Below, one piece after another: positions 18,750 through 28,380 of a stretch of 64,000 nucleotides of DNA. Origin of the DNA: Albidovulum sediminis (GTDB taxonomy: Bacteria > Pseudomonadota > Alphaproteobacteria > Rhodobacterales > Rhodobacteraceae). Under the pieces are notes generated by a model. It ran no database searches, was not told the origin of the DNA, and worked only from the letters and a program-made list of their open reading frames with translations. The stretch lies in NCBI RefSeq assembly GCF_025380365.1, contig NZ_JAOCQF010000005.1:62001-126000 (forward strand). Direction: 5' to 3'. The translations under genes and the position numbers were made by a program. Within the stretch, counting starts at the first letter, position 1. The number at the start of each line of letters is the position of its first letter.

Positions 18750-21122
18750 TTACAGATCGACCCGGCGCAACCGCAAGGCATTGGTGATCACCGAGACCGA
18801 TGACAGGCTCATCGCGGCGGCAGCGATCATGGGTGACAGCAACATGCCCGTGACCGGGTAAAGCAGGCCAGCCGCGACCGGTACGCCAAGCACATTGTAA
18901 GCAAATGCAAAGAATAGGTTCTGTTTGATGTTGCGCAAGGTTGCGCGTGCCAGCTTGCGCGCGCGGACGATGCCCATCAGGTCGCCACCCAAAAGAGTGA
19001 TGCCCGCGCTTTCCATCGCGACGTCAGCCCCGGTACCCATGGCAATGCCAACATCAGCAGCCGCCAGCGCAGGCGCGTCATTGACGCCGTCGCCGGCCAT
19101 GGCGATCTTGTGACCTTCACGGCGCAACTGATCGATCAGGTCTTTCTTAGCGTCAGGCAACACTCCCGCGCGCACCTCATCTATGCCGAGCTTGCCCGCG
19201 ACCGCTTGCGCCGTGCGTTCGTTGTCGCCGGTTGCCATGATGACGCGCAGCCCCTGAGCATGAAGTTCCTTAATCGCTTGTGCGGTCGACTCCTTGATCG
19301 GATCTGCGACGGCGACGATGCCTGCGAGCACACCGTCGACAGCGATGAACATCGCGGTCTTGCCTTCGGCGCGCAAAGTGTCCGCCTGTGCCTCCGCGCG
19401 CGCGGTGTCCAGGCCCATTTCCTGCATCATGGCCGCGTTTCCAAGCGCAACCGCGCGGCCTGTGACCTTGCCACGCACACCCTTGCCGGTGACCGCCTCG
19501 AATCCCGTAGCCTCTTGCCGGGACGCGCCCTGCGCGTCGGCCCCCTCGACAATGGCTTCGGCCAGCGGGTGTTCCGACCCACGTTCCAGCGCCGCAGCAA
19601 GGGACAACAGGTCGGCAACTACCACGTCCCCCAGCGTCACCGTATCGGTGAGCTTGGGCTTGCCCATGGTCAGCGTGCCCGTCTTGTCGACGATCAGCGT
19701 ATCAACCCCTGCCATCCGCTCCAGCGCCTCAGCGTCTTTGATCAGCACGCCCGCCTGCGCGCCGCGTCCGGCCGCTGTTGTGATCGAGATCGGGGTAGCA
19801 AGACCCAACGCGCAGGGACATGCGATGATCAGCACCGAAACCGCCGAGGCGATGGCAAAGACCAGGGCTGGCTCGGGGCCAAAGATCATCCAAGCCGCGA
19901 AGGCCAGTAGTGCGATCCCAACCACGGTCGGAACAAAGATTGCGGACACCCGATCCGCCAGTCCTTGGATTGGTGCGCGCGATTGGCGCGCGTTCGACAC
20001 CATGGCCACGATCTGAGCCAGAACGGTGTCTGCGCCGACCTTGCCTGCCTCGATAACAAGACTTCCGTTCTTGTTGATCGTGGCCCCGGTCACCGCATCT
20101 CCCGGCCCTTTTTCGACCGGCATCGACTCGCCGGTCAGCATGCTTTCGTCCAAAGATGAATGACCCTCGATCACCACGCCGTCGACTGGCACAGCGTCTC
20201 CGGGGCGCACACGCAGCCGGTCGCCCTCCATGATGTTCTCCAAAGGCGCATCATATTCGGTGCCGTCCGGCAAAATGCGCCGCGCGGTCTTTGGCGCGAG
20301 GTCGAGAAGCGCGCGGATTGCATCGCCGGTGCGTTCGCGTGCGCGCAGTTCCAAGACCTGGCCAACAAAGACCAAAGCCACAATCACCACCGCAGCTTCA
20401 TAGTAGGTGCCAACGCCGTGACCCATCCGGTAGACTTCGGGGAACACGCCAGGCAGGAATGTCGCGACCAGCGAGTAAAGGTAGGCCGCCGCCACTCCAA
20501 GACTGATCAGCGTCCACATGTTGGGCGACCGGTTCACCAGCGAATCCCAGCCGCGTTTGAAGAAGGGAAGTGCCGCCCAAAGGATGATCGGAGTTGCCAG
20601 CGCGAACTCCAGGTAACTTGCCACCTGGTGCCCAATCCAGTTGCGCACCGGCAGAGCCACGAACTCGCCCATCGTCAACACAATCAACGGTACCGCTGCC
20701 GCCGCCGAAATCCACATGCGGCGGGTGAAATCGGTCAACTCATGGCTGGGCTCGTCAGAGGGCAACACCGGCTCCAGCGCCATGCCGCAGATCGGGCAAG
20801 AGCCGGGCGCATCGCGGATGATCTCGGGGTGCATCGGGCAGGTGTACTGGACATTGGCCGGGGCAACTTTCTTACGCCCCGCCGCCCGGCCGGAGGCATA
20901 GAACCATGGATCGGCCTGAAACTTCGTCTGGCACTTGCCGGAGCAGAAATGGAAGTCCTTTCCGCCAAACGCCTCGGTCCGCGTGTCGGGTTTCAGCGTG
21001 ACGGTCATGCCGCAGACTGGGTCGATGGACGTTAGCCCGGTACCACTTTCTGGAACGCCTTGGCCCTCGGGCATATCCGGGTCTGGATGGGCGTGGCTGC
21101 TGTGCAGATCGGTGGGTTTCAT
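18750..21122 (-). CDS. copA: Copper/silver-translocating P1B-type ATPase
   Basis: 790-residue heavy-metal efflux ATPase in the inner membrane. In place of classical HMA domains, the N-terminus has a YHS-type domain (DPVCGMTV ... [12 protein letters not shown], about 34-68) and a heavy-metal-binding segment ([20 protein letters not shown], about 92-111). Then come the actuator TGES, the ion-site [12 protein letters not shown], the phosphorylation site [11 protein letters not shown] and the hinge [20 protein letters not shown]. The CPC motif and the Cys-rich N-terminus indicate Cu(I)/Ag(I) export. It heads the minus-strand metal block, 43 bp from the right tip of transposon 1 (stop side). Confidence 0.95.
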   Translation of the reverse strand: MKPTDLHSSHAHPDPDMPEGQGVPESGTGLTSIDPVCGMTVTLKPDTRTEAFGGKDFHFCSGKCQTKFQADPWFYASGRAAGRKKVAPANVQYTCPMHPEIIRDAPGSCPICGMALEPVLPSDEPSHELTDFTRRMWISAAAAVPLIVLTMGEFVALPVRNWIGHQVASYLEFALATPIILWAALPFFKRGWDSLVNRSPNMWTLISLGVAAAYLYSLVATFLPGVFPEVYRMGHGVGTYYEAAVVIVALVFVGQVLELRARERTGDAIRALLDLAPKTARRILPDGTEYDAPLENIMEGDRLRVRPGDAVPVDGVVIEGHSSLDESMLTGESMPVEKGPGDAVTGATINKNGSLVIEAGKVGADTVLAQIVAMVSNARQSRAPIQGLADRVSAIFVPTVVGIALLAFAAWMIFGPEPALVFAIASAVSVLIIACPCALGLATPISITTAAGRGAQAGVLIKDAEALERMAGVDTLIVDKTGTLTMGKPKLTDTVTLGDVVVADLLSLAAALERGSEHPLAEAIVEGADAQGASRQEATGFEAVTGKGVRGKVTGRAVALGNAAMMQEMGLDTARAEAQADTLRAEGKTAMFIAVDGVLAGIVAVADPIKESTAQAIKELHAQGLRVIMATGDNERTAQAVAGKLGIDEVRAGVLPDAKKDLIDQLRREGHKIAMAGDGVNDAPALAAADVGIAMGTGADVAMESAGITLLGGDLMGIVRARKLARATLRNIKQNLFFAFAYNVLGVPVAAGLLYPVTGMLLSPMIAAAAMSLSSVSVITNALRLRRVDL

Positions 21123-21236
21123 AGCGTTCTCCTATCGCGGTCGGCGCCGCGCGAAGGCAGATGCAAAGGCCTACCGACTCACGATGCGCCTTCCCATCAT
21201 TGGAAGGTCAAGCGAAGATTGCAGTTGCGGGTGCAA

Positions 21237-21623
21237 TCAAATTGCCGCAACAAGTTTGGCCAGTAGGTCGCGCACCTGACCTGCGACGGCATGCATTGCG
21301 GGATTGTCGATGGCCTGCATCGACGCCACCGGATCAATCGCACTCACCTCGACCCCGTCTTCGACCTCGCGCAGGATAACGTTGCAGGGCAACATCGCAC
21401 CGACGCGCGGTTCCATCCTGATGGCTTCCATTGCCATCTTCGGGTTGCAGGCCCCTAGAATGCGGTAGGCTGGGATATCCACGTCCAGCTTCTTCTTCAT
21501 CGTTGCCTTGACGTCGATCTCTGTCAGCACGCCAAAGCCGTTATGAGCCAGCGCAGCACGGGTTCTGGCGTCGACCACGTCAAATTCCGCACCTGTGATC
21601 AGCCGGTTGATCGTATAGTCCAT
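21237..21623 (-). CDS. DUF302 domain protein
   Basis: 128-residue protein of the DUF302 family: LTEIDVKATMKKKLDVDIPA, then YRILGACNPKMAMEAI and MLPCNVILREVEDGVEVSAI. No signal peptide, so cytoplasmic. DUF302 proteins often sit beside copper or other metal resistance genes; the conserved Cys in GACNP and LPCNV suggest metal or thiol chemistry, but function is unknown. It lies 114 bp upstream of copA on the same strand. Confidence 0.85.
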   Translation of the reverse strand: MDYTINRLITGAEFDVVDARTRAALAHNGFGVLTEIDVKATMKKKLDVDIPAYRILGACNPKMAMEAIRMEPRVGAMLPCNVILREVEDGVEVSAIDPVASMQAIDNPAMHAVAGQVRDLLAKLVAAI

Positions 21624-21638
21624 CGGGTTTCCTTTCGA

Positions 21639-21758
21639 CTATTTGCGCAGGTATTTGACCAGCGCCGCAATCGCGAGGCCGACCAGCACAAGGGTGACGA
21701 TCATCCAGAGCCAGCCGAAGCCCATTCCAAATCCCATACCGTAGCCGTTCATCTTCAT
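21639..21758 (-). CDS. Small glycine/methionine-rich single-span membrane peptide (39 aa)
   Basis: An ATG at 21758 with a strong AGGAGG six bases upstream opens a 39-codon frame. It begins MKMNGYGMGFGMGFGWLW, followed by a hydrophobic helix (MIVTLVLVGLAIAALV) and a basic end KYLRK. The strong ribosome-binding site, the membrane helix and the position between two metal-linked genes make it likely real. The Gly/Met/Trp N-terminus may contact copper, but that is a guess. Too short for usual gene finders. Confidence 0.65.
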   Translation of the reverse strand: MKMNGYGMGFGMGFGWLWMIVTLVLVGLAIAALVKYLRK

Positions 21759-21780
21759 GGCCTCCTGATCTATGTTGGGA

Positions 21781-21822
21781 TTTCTCCCGCTAACGGGGGC
21801 TTTGCCCAGTTAGCGGGAGAAA
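21781..21822. other. Perfect 14-bp inverted repeat (hairpin)
   Basis: Arms TTTCTCCCGCTAAC and GTTAGCGGGAGAAA enclose a 14-base loop that can itself pair (GGGGC/GCCC). It lies between the EF-hand gene and the small peptide gene. Neither strand has a U-run directly after the GC stem in the usual terminator order, so an RNA-processing or attenuating hairpin is as likely as a terminator. Confidence 0.55.
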
Positions 21823-21831
21823 AAAGGCGGG

Positions 21832-22335
21832 TCAGTTGTTGTCCATCATGCCTTGACCCATGCCCTGCATGTTGCCCTGCTGTCCGCCCATGTGGCTCTG
21901 CATCATTTCTGCCATGGCGGCCATTTCAGCCTCCGTCACCTGCGCATCTCCATCGGCGTCGTGCATCTGAAAGGCACGCACGGTCATCGGTCGGGTGTGG
22001 GCCGCATGCATCACCTCGAATTCCTCCAGCGACAAAGTCCCGTTGACGTCGGTGTCGTAGGTCTTGAGTTCAGACTGAACCCCGGCTGTCATTTCCTCGG
22101 GGCTGAGCGTGCCGTCTTTGTTGGTATCGAATGTGGCCATGGCATAGCTCTGGCCGCCGGCCATCATTCCCATAGCGCCACCCATCATCCCGCCATGCTG
22201 ACCCATCATGCCCATGCTTCCGCCCATCATGCCATCATGCTGCACCTGGCCCTGCTGGGCGACGACCGGTACGGCGACAGCGGCCACGCCAAGGGCTGCA
22301 ACGGCTGCGAGGGCGAATTTTGTCGAACGTTTCAT
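21832..22335 (-). CDS. Exported EF-hand, Met/Gly-rich protein
   Basis: 167 residues with a signal peptide (MKRSTKFALAAVAALGVAAV...VVA-QQ). A methionine/glycine/histidine-rich stretch follows (GMMGGSMGMMGQHGGMMGGA, about 35-60), then EF-hand loops FDTNKDGTLSPEE, YDTDVNGTLSLEE and HDADGDAQVTEAE, and a second Met/Gln tail. Periplasmic calcium-binding EF-hand proteins near copA are common in alphaproteobacteria; the Met-rich parts suggest copper binding as well. It is probably co-regulated by the divergent two-component system at 22517. Confidence 0.8.
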   Translation of the reverse strand: MKRSTKFALAAVAALGVAAVAVPVVAQQGQVQHDGMMGGSMGMMGQHGGMMGGAMGMMAGGQSYAMATFDTNKDGTLSPEEMTAGVQSELKTYDTDVNGTLSLEEFEVMHAAHTRPMTVRAFQMHDADGDAQVTEAEMAAMAEMMQSHMGGQQGNMQGMGQGMMDNN

Positions 22336-22516
22336 TCTGTCTCTCCTGGATCAGATTGCGATGGGTCCAATCTGGGAGCGAGGTGTCCCACAGGTTTGTC
22401 AGGACGATACCTGTTTTGTATCAAACTGTCGCAAGCCAAGGTCCTGAGAGAGGTTTGCGACAATCTTCTGTCCGCAGCACCACCGCGTTCAGCTAGGGTC
22501 GACATCAGGAGACAAG

Positions 22517-23242
22517 ATGATGACCCAGCCGCCGCATATTCTGATCGTCGATGACCACCGCGATATCCGCGATGCGCTGGTGAAGTATTTGGAAAAGAAC
22601 GGCATGCGCGCGACTTCAGCCGCCAACGCCGTCGCAATGGATGCGGCGATGAAGGTGGGTCAATTCGATCTGATCGTGCTGGATGTGATGATGCCGGGCG
22701 AAGATGGTCTGTCGGTCTGCCGACGTTTGCGCGCACAGGGCGACATTCCGATCTTGATGCTGACAGCCCTGGGTGATGAAACTGACCGTATCGTGGGGTT
22801 GGAGGTCGGGGCGGACGACTATCTGCCCAAACCCTTCAATCCGCGTGAGTTGCTGGCCCGGATCAAGGCGATCCTGCGGAGGTCGGACCGTGGGGGCGTC
22901 GTTGGTGGCAGCCTTGCCGGGCACAGATTGGCCTTCGACCGATGGGTGCTTGATACCGACCGCCGGACCCTGACCGACGACAATGGCACGGAGGTCGCGC
23001 TGACAACTGCGGAATTCCGCCTGCTGACGGTGTTTCTGGAACGGCCGCGCTTCGTGCTCAGCCGCGAACAACTTCTCGATCTCACATCGGGTCGCGCCTC
23101 ACAGGTGTTCGATCGCACCATCGACAACCAGATTAGCCGCCTGCGCCGCAAGATCGAGGCCGATTCGGCCAAGCCTGTGCTGATCGCAACCGTCTGGGGT
23201 GGTGGCTACAGCCTTGCCGCAGATGTCAGTGCACTGCCATGA
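22517..23242 (+). CDS. OmpR-family response regulator
   Basis: 241 residues. The receiver domain has the acidic pocket (VDDHRD), the phospho-acceptor Asp in LIVLDVMMPGEDG and the conserved Lys in DYLPKPFNPRELLARIKAIL. A linker leads to a winged-helix DNA-binding domain (LTTAEFRLLTVFLERPRFVL ... RTIDNQISRLRRKIE ... GGGYSLA). A GGAG site precedes two adjacent ATGs (22517 and 22520). Its stop overlaps the kinase start (ATGA). It is divergent from the EF-hand/copper genes, so metal-responsive control of them is likely. Confidence 0.93.
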   Translation: MMTQPPHILIVDDHRDIRDALVKYLEKNGMRATSAANAVAMDAAMKVGQFDLIVLDVMMPGEDGLSVCRRLRAQGDIPILMLTALGDETDRIVGLEVGADDYLPKPFNPRELLARIKAILRRSDRGGVVGGSLAGHRLAFDRWVLDTDRRTLTDDNGTEVALTTAEFRLLTVFLERPRFVLSREQLLDLTSGRASQVFDRTIDNQISRLRRKIEADSAKPVLIATVWGGGYSLAADVSALP

Positions 23243-24642
23243 GCGTACGGTTCCCGACGCTCCGCAAGCTGTTCCCGCAATCTCTTGGCGGGCAGTTGCT
23301 GGTCATGCTGCTTTTGGCGTTGGCCATCACACAAGGGCTAGGCCTGTTGCTGCTGACAGACGAGCGGAACCGGGCGGTTCGCGCTGCACTCGGGCTGGAA
23401 GCGGCAGGGCGCGCCGCGAATGTTGTCTTGCTTCTGGACGGCGCCCCCACTGATCTGCGCATGTCGATACTCCGCGCGGCAAATTCTCCGCTTGTCCGGT
23501 TTGAAGTCGGGCCCGAGCCTGCAGCGTCCCACGACAGCGCCGAGGCGGACATGGTTCTGCGCCAGATCCGCCAGATCCTTGGCGAGCCGGAACGGGAAGT
23601 TCGCGCCGATGTTCATGCGCTTTCTCTCGCGTCCTTGCCATTGCCAGAGGGAGTGCCAGCCAGCATGCGCCCGATGCATGAGGCGATGATGGCGGGGCGA
23701 ACCGACCCCATTGAACTGACGCTGTCGATCCGTCTTGCGGCGGGCGATTGGCTGAACGTGCGCACGATGTTTTACCGCCCTGCCCTGCAATTGACTCCGC
23801 AGGCTCTGCTGCCGGTGGTGTTGATGGCGGTCGCGGTAGCTTTGGTGGCCTGGTGGACTGCGCGGCGCGTCGTCGGCCCGATGCGTGCTCTTGCTGTTGG
23901 CGCCGACCGCTTGGGCCGTGGACTTGATGCCGATCCGCTGCCGATGACGGGGCCATCCGAGGTGCGCGAGACCACGCAGGCCTTCAACCGGATGAAAGCC
24001 CGACTGACCCGCTTCGTGAACGAGCGCACGCACATGCTCGCCGCCCTGAGTCATGATTTGCGCTCGCCGCTTACAGCAATGCGGCTCAGGATCGAAATGC
24101 TGGACGAAACCGAGGATAGCGTACGCCTGAAGGCACTGGTCGAGGAAATGCAGGCCATGGTCGAGGCGACCCTGGAATTCGCACGCGGGGTTGCGCGGGC
24201 AGAACCCGCCGCTGAAGTCGATCTTGCCGCCCTGCTCGCTGATCTGGTCAACGATGTAGGAGGAGATCGGGCCAATCTTGCCCCGTCGTCGCCTCTGCCC
24301 ATTGCCATCCGCCCGCACGCCTTGAACCGCGCTCTAAGGAACCTGATCGACAATGCTGTCCGCTATGGCGGGGTGGCGATGGTTAAGTTGGACCGAACGC
24401 CGGGATTGGCCGTCATCACCATCGCGGACAAGGGCCAGGGATTGCCCGAAGACCAGCTTGAAGCGGTATTTGAGCCGTTCGTAAGATTGGAAGGGTCTCG
24501 CAGCCGAGAAACCGGCGGCGTCGGCCTCGGCCTGGCAATCGCCCGCACGATCATTCAGGCGCACGGCGGGACAGTCGTGCTCCGCAATGTGCCTGCAGGT
24601 GGACTGGAAGCAGTTGTGTGTTTGCCACTCGGTGATGCGTGA
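23239..24642 (+). CDS. Sensor histidine kinase
   Basis: 467 residues. Two membrane helices (about 16-38 and 190-210) flank a periplasmic sensor of roughly 150 residues. Then come a HAMP linker (RRVVGPMRALAVGADRLGRG), the H-box ALSHDLRSPLTAMRLRIEML, the N-box NLIDNAVRYGG and G-boxes DKGQGLPEDQ and GVGLGLAIARTI. It is the partner of the preceding regulator, translationally coupled by a 4-bp overlap. The sensor contains a few His and Met residues, compatible with copper sensing, but the signal is not provable here. Confidence 0.93.
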   Translation: MSVRFPTLRKLFPQSLGGQLLVMLLLALAITQGLGLLLLTDERNRAVRAALGLEAAGRAANVVLLLDGAPTDLRMSILRAANSPLVRFEVGPEPAASHDSAEADMVLRQIRQILGEPEREVRADVHALSLASLPLPEGVPASMRPMHEAMMAGRTDPIELTLSIRLAAGDWLNVRTMFYRPALQLTPQALLPVVLMAVAVALVAWWTARRVVGPMRALAVGADRLGRGLDADPLPMTGPSEVRETTQAFNRMKARLTRFVNERTHMLAALSHDLRSPLTAMRLRIEMLDETEDSVRLKALVEEMQAMVEATLEFARGVARAEPAAEVDLAALLADLVNDVGGDRANLAPSSPLPIAIRPHALNRALRNLIDNAVRYGGVAMVKLDRTPGLAVITIADKGQGLPEDQLEAVFEPFVRLEGSRSRETGGVGLGLAIARTIIQAHGGTVVLRNVPAGGLEAVVCLPLGDA

Positions 24643-24720
24643 TCACACCTCACAAGAGCGCTGAACATTTCCAGGCTATCGAATCCGACCCATAGAAAAA
24701 CCTGTGGTCACATCGGGCCG

Positions 24721-25680
24721 CTAGACCGCTGCACGCCACATTCTGAAACGCCCTTGGCCGGTCACCTCGCAGATCAGCCCGTGCTCCTCCATCCAAGCCA
24801 GGTTTCGCTGAACAGCCGCACGACTGGCGCCGCTCAGAGTCTCGGCCATCGGCGCAGAGACCAAGGGCCATTCGGTCAATGCAGCGCGCAAAGCCGGAGG
24901 CGTACGGCCAGACAAAACTGACATGGCCGTCTCCACCCGAGTGGACCATATTTCGAGATCGTCGAGGTGCCGCATCGCTGCGAGGCATGCGTTGTCCATT
25001 CCGTCCAGCCAGCGGATCAACCGCTCTGCCGGAGGTCCGCCGGCCCGAAGCCCCCCTGCCCCACCCATTGCTACTGGTGCGAAAATCGCACCCTTCCCTT
25101 CGGCTGCAGCAGCTCGGCCTGCCGTGACCGCAGCCTCCATCCGGTCACCATGCTGACCGAGACCTGCCAAGCTCCAAAGGTGAAAGCCCAGACAAGCCCG
25201 GGTGATAGGGTGAAAGTGTCGGGCGGCTCCCATCAAGGCGAGCCAACCATCGGCGCGATCAGTGAAACGCTCGGCGTCATCCGCTATGTTCTCAGGGTCC
25301 CGCCGGTCGAGAAAATCGGCTAGCCCAGCTTCGGGGCCAGGCCCTCCAGTGAGACGTCGAACGGCCCATCCAACACGAGACAGCGCCCCAGAGTCTTCCT
25401 GAGCGCCAGACAGACGAAGCGCGATCCAGAGTGCAAGGCGGTCAGGGCTGACCCGGTCGCCAACGAACCAGCTTAGCTCTGCAGCCTCGATCAGTGCTAA
25501 TCTGTGCCGCCAACCCGATGGCCCGCGTCGCAGACGGTCGTCAAGCGCGCCCAGTCTCCCGGCTACTCGTGCAAGGCGGGCCGCACAACCCGCTTCGGCC
25601 CGGGCCCATGCCGCAACGACTGAGGTTTCGCTGGGTTCAGATCTTGGGCCTGGAAGCAGATAATCAGGTTCCTTATCCAT
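24721..25680 (-). CDS. RHE_PE00001/DUF1612-type plasmid protein with C-terminal HTH
   Basis: 319 residues from ATG 25680 (MDKEPDYLLPGPRSEP), preceded by CAGGA. The helical N-terminal region (LIEAAELSWFVGDRVSPDRL, ALSRVGWAVRRLTGG) and the C-terminal winged-helix segment (MAETLSGASRAAVQRNLAWM) match proteins I know as the RHE_PE00001 or DUF1612 family, common on alphaproteobacterial plasmids near scpB/DUF1403 genes. Function unknown. A longer start at 25716 crosses into the left end of transposon 2, which inserted 15 bp upstream of this ATG and separated the gene from its promoter. Confidence 0.7.
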   Translation of the reverse strand: MDKEPDYLLPGPRSEPSETSVVAAWARAEAGCAARLARVAGRLGALDDRLRRGPSGWRHRLALIEAAELSWFVGDRVSPDRLALWIALRLSGAQEDSGALSRVGWAVRRLTGGPGPEAGLADFLDRRDPENIADDAERFTDRADGWLALMGAARHFHPITRACLGFHLWSLAGLGQHGDRMEAAVTAGRAAAAEGKGAIFAPVAMGGAGGLRAGGPPAERLIRWLDGMDNACLAAMRHLDDLEIWSTRVETAMSVLSGRTPPALRAALTEWPLVSAPMAETLSGASRAAVQRNLAWMEEHGLICEVTGQGRFRMWRAAV

Positions 25681-25694
25681 CGGTCCTGGCAGGA

Positions 25695-25790
25695 ACCACT
25701 GTCGCTTTTCCTTCACGATTTCACTGCGTGGTTTTCACATGATTTCCGCAAGGTACCTCCGGAAGTGGCGCGGGTTTCTGCTTTGCGATT
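25695..25790. repeat. Left end of transposon 2 with target duplication and internal repeats
   Basis: ACCAC (25695-25699) is followed by the terminal repeat from 25700. Related sites with the core GATTTC recur at the terminus (CACGATTTCACTGCG), then at about 25738 (CACATGATTTCCGC) and 25785 (TTTGCGATTTCAATT). They are likely transposase binding sites. Confidence 0.7.
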
Positions 25791-25835
25791 TCAATTTCAT
25801 TATGGACTTCAATAGGTTTTGAAGGGCACGGCGGC

Positions 25836-27497
25836 ATGACAGCACTCAGCAAAGATCGGCCTTTGGAGCGGGCAGCTTACCGCGCTTCAGACGAGGCTTG
25901 GTCGAAGGCGGTTCGGATCGCTCGCGAACTTGACCGGGTTCTCGATGGCGACTTGCCGATGCGGGAGGCTGTCAGCCGGGCAGCGGTGGAACTGCGCCTT
26001 TCGACGCGTCAGGTCTACAATCACCTCGCCCGGTATCGGGAGGACCGCCGTGTCTCGTCGCTTCTTCCTCGGACGAATGGCGCGCGGCGTGCGAGGATAT
26101 CGGCCAGCGTGGAAGCCATCATTTCCGACACTTTGCGAAAGATGTGGCTGCAGCCAGAGCAACCCGATCTCGCGCCCATCGTCGACGAAATCCGTGCGCG
26201 CTGTGACAGCGAAGGGTACAAGCCCCCGTCCTATGTCACTGTGGCCAAGCGGATCCGGCGCGTGTTCACCCCAGAGGAGATCGCGCGGCGGCGGCTTTCC
26301 GGTGGCAAGCATCTTCACCGCCTGAAGCCGCGTCCGGGATACATCCGTGCCGCCCACGCCCTTGAGGTCGTCCAGATCGATCATACCCCGGCCGACATCC
26401 AGTTCGTCGAGGTGATCGACGATCATGGCATCTTCGTTGGCAGACCTTATCTGACCATCGCCGCCGATGTGGCGACGAGTGCCATCATCGGCTTCTGTCT
26501 GACCCTCGAGCGTCCGTCCCGGCTCTCGGTCGCCTTGTGCCTTGCCCACGCGATATGCAGCAAGGATAACTGGCTGGCCGAACGCGGGATCGCGCACCCG
26601 TGGGTGATGCATGGCCGCCCTAAGCAGATCGTCGTGGACTCCGCCAAGGAATTTCAGAGCAGTACCTTTACGAAAGGATGCGCCGACTTCGGGATCACCG
26701 TCCGAACCCGGAACAAGGGCACAGTTCACCGAGGTGGGGTTGTCGAGCGCCTCCTTGGAAAAGTGAACACGGTGCTTCGCTCTCTTCCTGGCAAGACCGG
26801 ACGGTCGATCGCGGATCGCGGCGACTATTCGTCCGATGAGAGGGCAAGTCTGACCTTCGCGGCCCTCGAGCGTTGCATCGCCCTGGCAATCGTCGATCAC
26901 AACCAGACCCAGAACGCGCGCAAGCTGACTGTGCCTCGCCTCGAATGGGAGCTGCGACTTCCACCGACGGACCGGCCGATCGATGATCCTGACCAAGTCC
27001 TGCTCAACTTTCTCCCCCGCACAACACGCCGCATCTCTCCCCAAGGCGTCAGCCTGTTCGCCATCGACTACTTCGAGCAATGGCTTGGGCCTCTCGTCGC
27101 CCGCCGTGACCGGTTGCCACCTCTGGATCTATGCTACGACCCCCGGGACATCAGCCGGATCTACATCGCCGATCCCGACACGCGGATCTGGCGTCCGGTA
27201 AAGCGGCGGGATGGGGTGACCATGCCAATCACCCTTTGGCAGCATGAAGCCGACCGAGCGCGCACGCGAGAGAGCCAACAACGACCGGCGCAGGAAAAGA
27301 CGCTTCTGCGCCGGGAAATCGCGGCGACCGTCGCCGGGGCCAAATCCAAGAAGGCTCACCTGCGGGAAATGACCAGGGCCCGACACGCCGCAGACGCGCC
27401 GAAGGCGTATCAAAATGTCGGGCAGGTTTCGGAGGCGACCCATACCGGACCAGAACCTGACCGACCCCGCCGCGTCTTTCCTGTGGAGACCTGGTAG
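25836..27497 (+). CDS. tniA: TniA-like DDE transposase (transposon 2)
   Basis: 553 residues. The N-terminal HTH (LRLSTRQVYNHLARYREDRR) is followed by the rve core: Asp in VVQIDHTPADIQF, Asp in QIVVDSAKEFQS, Glu in GGVVERLLGKVNTVL. The C-terminal beta domain carries GVSLFAIDYFEQWLGPLVAR and YDPRDISRIYIADPD. It differs from the other two TniA proteins of the window in the Glu-motif region and in having VDSAKEF in place of VDNxxxF, so it belongs to a separate branch. It ends one base before the tniB ATG (…ETW, stop at 27495-27497). Confidence 0.92.
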   Translation: MTALSKDRPLERAAYRASDEAWSKAVRIARELDRVLDGDLPMREAVSRAAVELRLSTRQVYNHLARYREDRRVSSLLPRTNGARRARISASVEAIISDTLRKMWLQPEQPDLAPIVDEIRARCDSEGYKPPSYVTVAKRIRRVFTPEEIARRRLSGGKHLHRLKPRPGYIRAAHALEVVQIDHTPADIQFVEVIDDHGIFVGRPYLTIAADVATSAIIGFCLTLERPSRLSVALCLAHAICSKDNWLAERGIAHPWVMHGRPKQIVVDSAKEFQSSTFTKGCADFGITVRTRNKGTVHRGGVVERLLGKVNTVLRSLPGKTGRSIADRGDYSSDERASLTFAALERCIALAIVDHNQTQNARKLTVPRLEWELRLPPTDRPIDDPDQVLLNFLPRTTRRISPQGVSLFAIDYFEQWLGPLVARRDRLPPLDLCYDPRDISRIYIADPDTRIWRPVKRRDGVTMPITLWQHEADRARTRESQQRPAQEKTLLRREIAATVAGAKSKKAHLREMTRARHAADAPKAYQNVGQVSEATHTGPEPDRPRRVFPVETW

Positions 27498-27498
27498 C

Positions 27499-28380
27499 AT
27501 GGCCGACCATCTCCTACCATCAACCTCAGCGTTGCTCGATGCGGATGCTGCCACCCGCATTGCTCATATTCGGGCGCCACGCTGGATAGGCCATCCCGGT
27601 GCCTCTGCGGCACATGATGCGATGCGGCAGCTGTTGGAACGCCCGCCATCACTCCGTCCACGCGGCTTGTTGATTGCTGGTCCCTATCACAACGGCAAGA
27701 CCATGATCGCCGAACGCTTCGCCGTCGAACATCTGCGCCGTGCCGACCGGCAAAGGGTCTGGGTGATCCAGACCCGGGAGGGGGCAGGCCTGTCGCATTT
27801 CTACGCCAGCATTCTGTCCGGACTGCGCGCCCCGCAAGCTGCCGGCTGGCGTAGCCTGTCCCGCGCCAGCGAACAGGTCGATCATCTTCTCGACAGCGTC
27901 AAGCCGCGCCTGCTCATCTTCGACGAATTCCACAGTGTTCTGCGCGGACGCCGACAGGATGTGAAGGCAATCTTCTCGTTCCTGCGGCGGATCGCACGCG
28001 TGCATGACATCTCGCCCGTGCTTGTCGGCGAAATCGCTGTCTATGATGCATTGCACGACACTGAAGAAATGGGCTCGCGGTTCGATACGGTCGCAGTGTC
28101 ACGGTGGGGATTCGACGAAGACTTCGCCACGCTTCTCGACAGTCTCGAGGCCAGCATGCCGCTTGCGCATGCCTCAAACCTCTCACGACCTCCCCTGGCC
28201 AAAATGATCCATGATCTGTCGGAAGGGCTGATTGGCGAGGTGGTCGACATCGTCACCCGGACGGCGGTGGCAGCTGTTGAGAGCGGTGAGGAAAGGATCA
28301 CGTCCAGCACCGTCATGGCCCTCGGCTATGTACCGCTGTCACGGCGACGGAACTCGGCCTTGCGCCATTCAATGACATGA
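27499..28380 (+). CDS. tniB: TniB-like AAA+ ATPase (transposon 2)
   Basis: 293 residues from ATG 27499 (MADHLLPSTSALLDADAATR); the frame upstream to 27415 is tniA shadow. The family entry ARWIGHP-type phrase reads APRWIGHPGASAAHDAM. Walker A is GPYHNGKT and Walker B is PRLLIFDEFHSVLRG, followed by sensor-like VHDISPVLVGEIAV and an R-rich end. Its stop overlaps the tniQ start (ATGA). Role: target-complex ATPase. Confidence 0.9.
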   Translation: MADHLLPSTSALLDADAATRIAHIRAPRWIGHPGASAAHDAMRQLLERPPSLRPRGLLIAGPYHNGKTMIAERFAVEHLRRADRQRVWVIQTREGAGLSHFYASILSGLRAPQAAGWRSLSRASEQVDHLLDSVKPRLLIFDEFHSVLRGRRQDVKAIFSFLRRIARVHDISPVLVGEIAVYDALHDTEEMGSRFDTVAVSRWGFDEDFATLLDSLEASMPLAHASNLSRPPLAKMIHDLSEGLIGEVVDIVTRTAVAAVESGEERITSSTVMALGYVPLSRRRNSALRHSMT

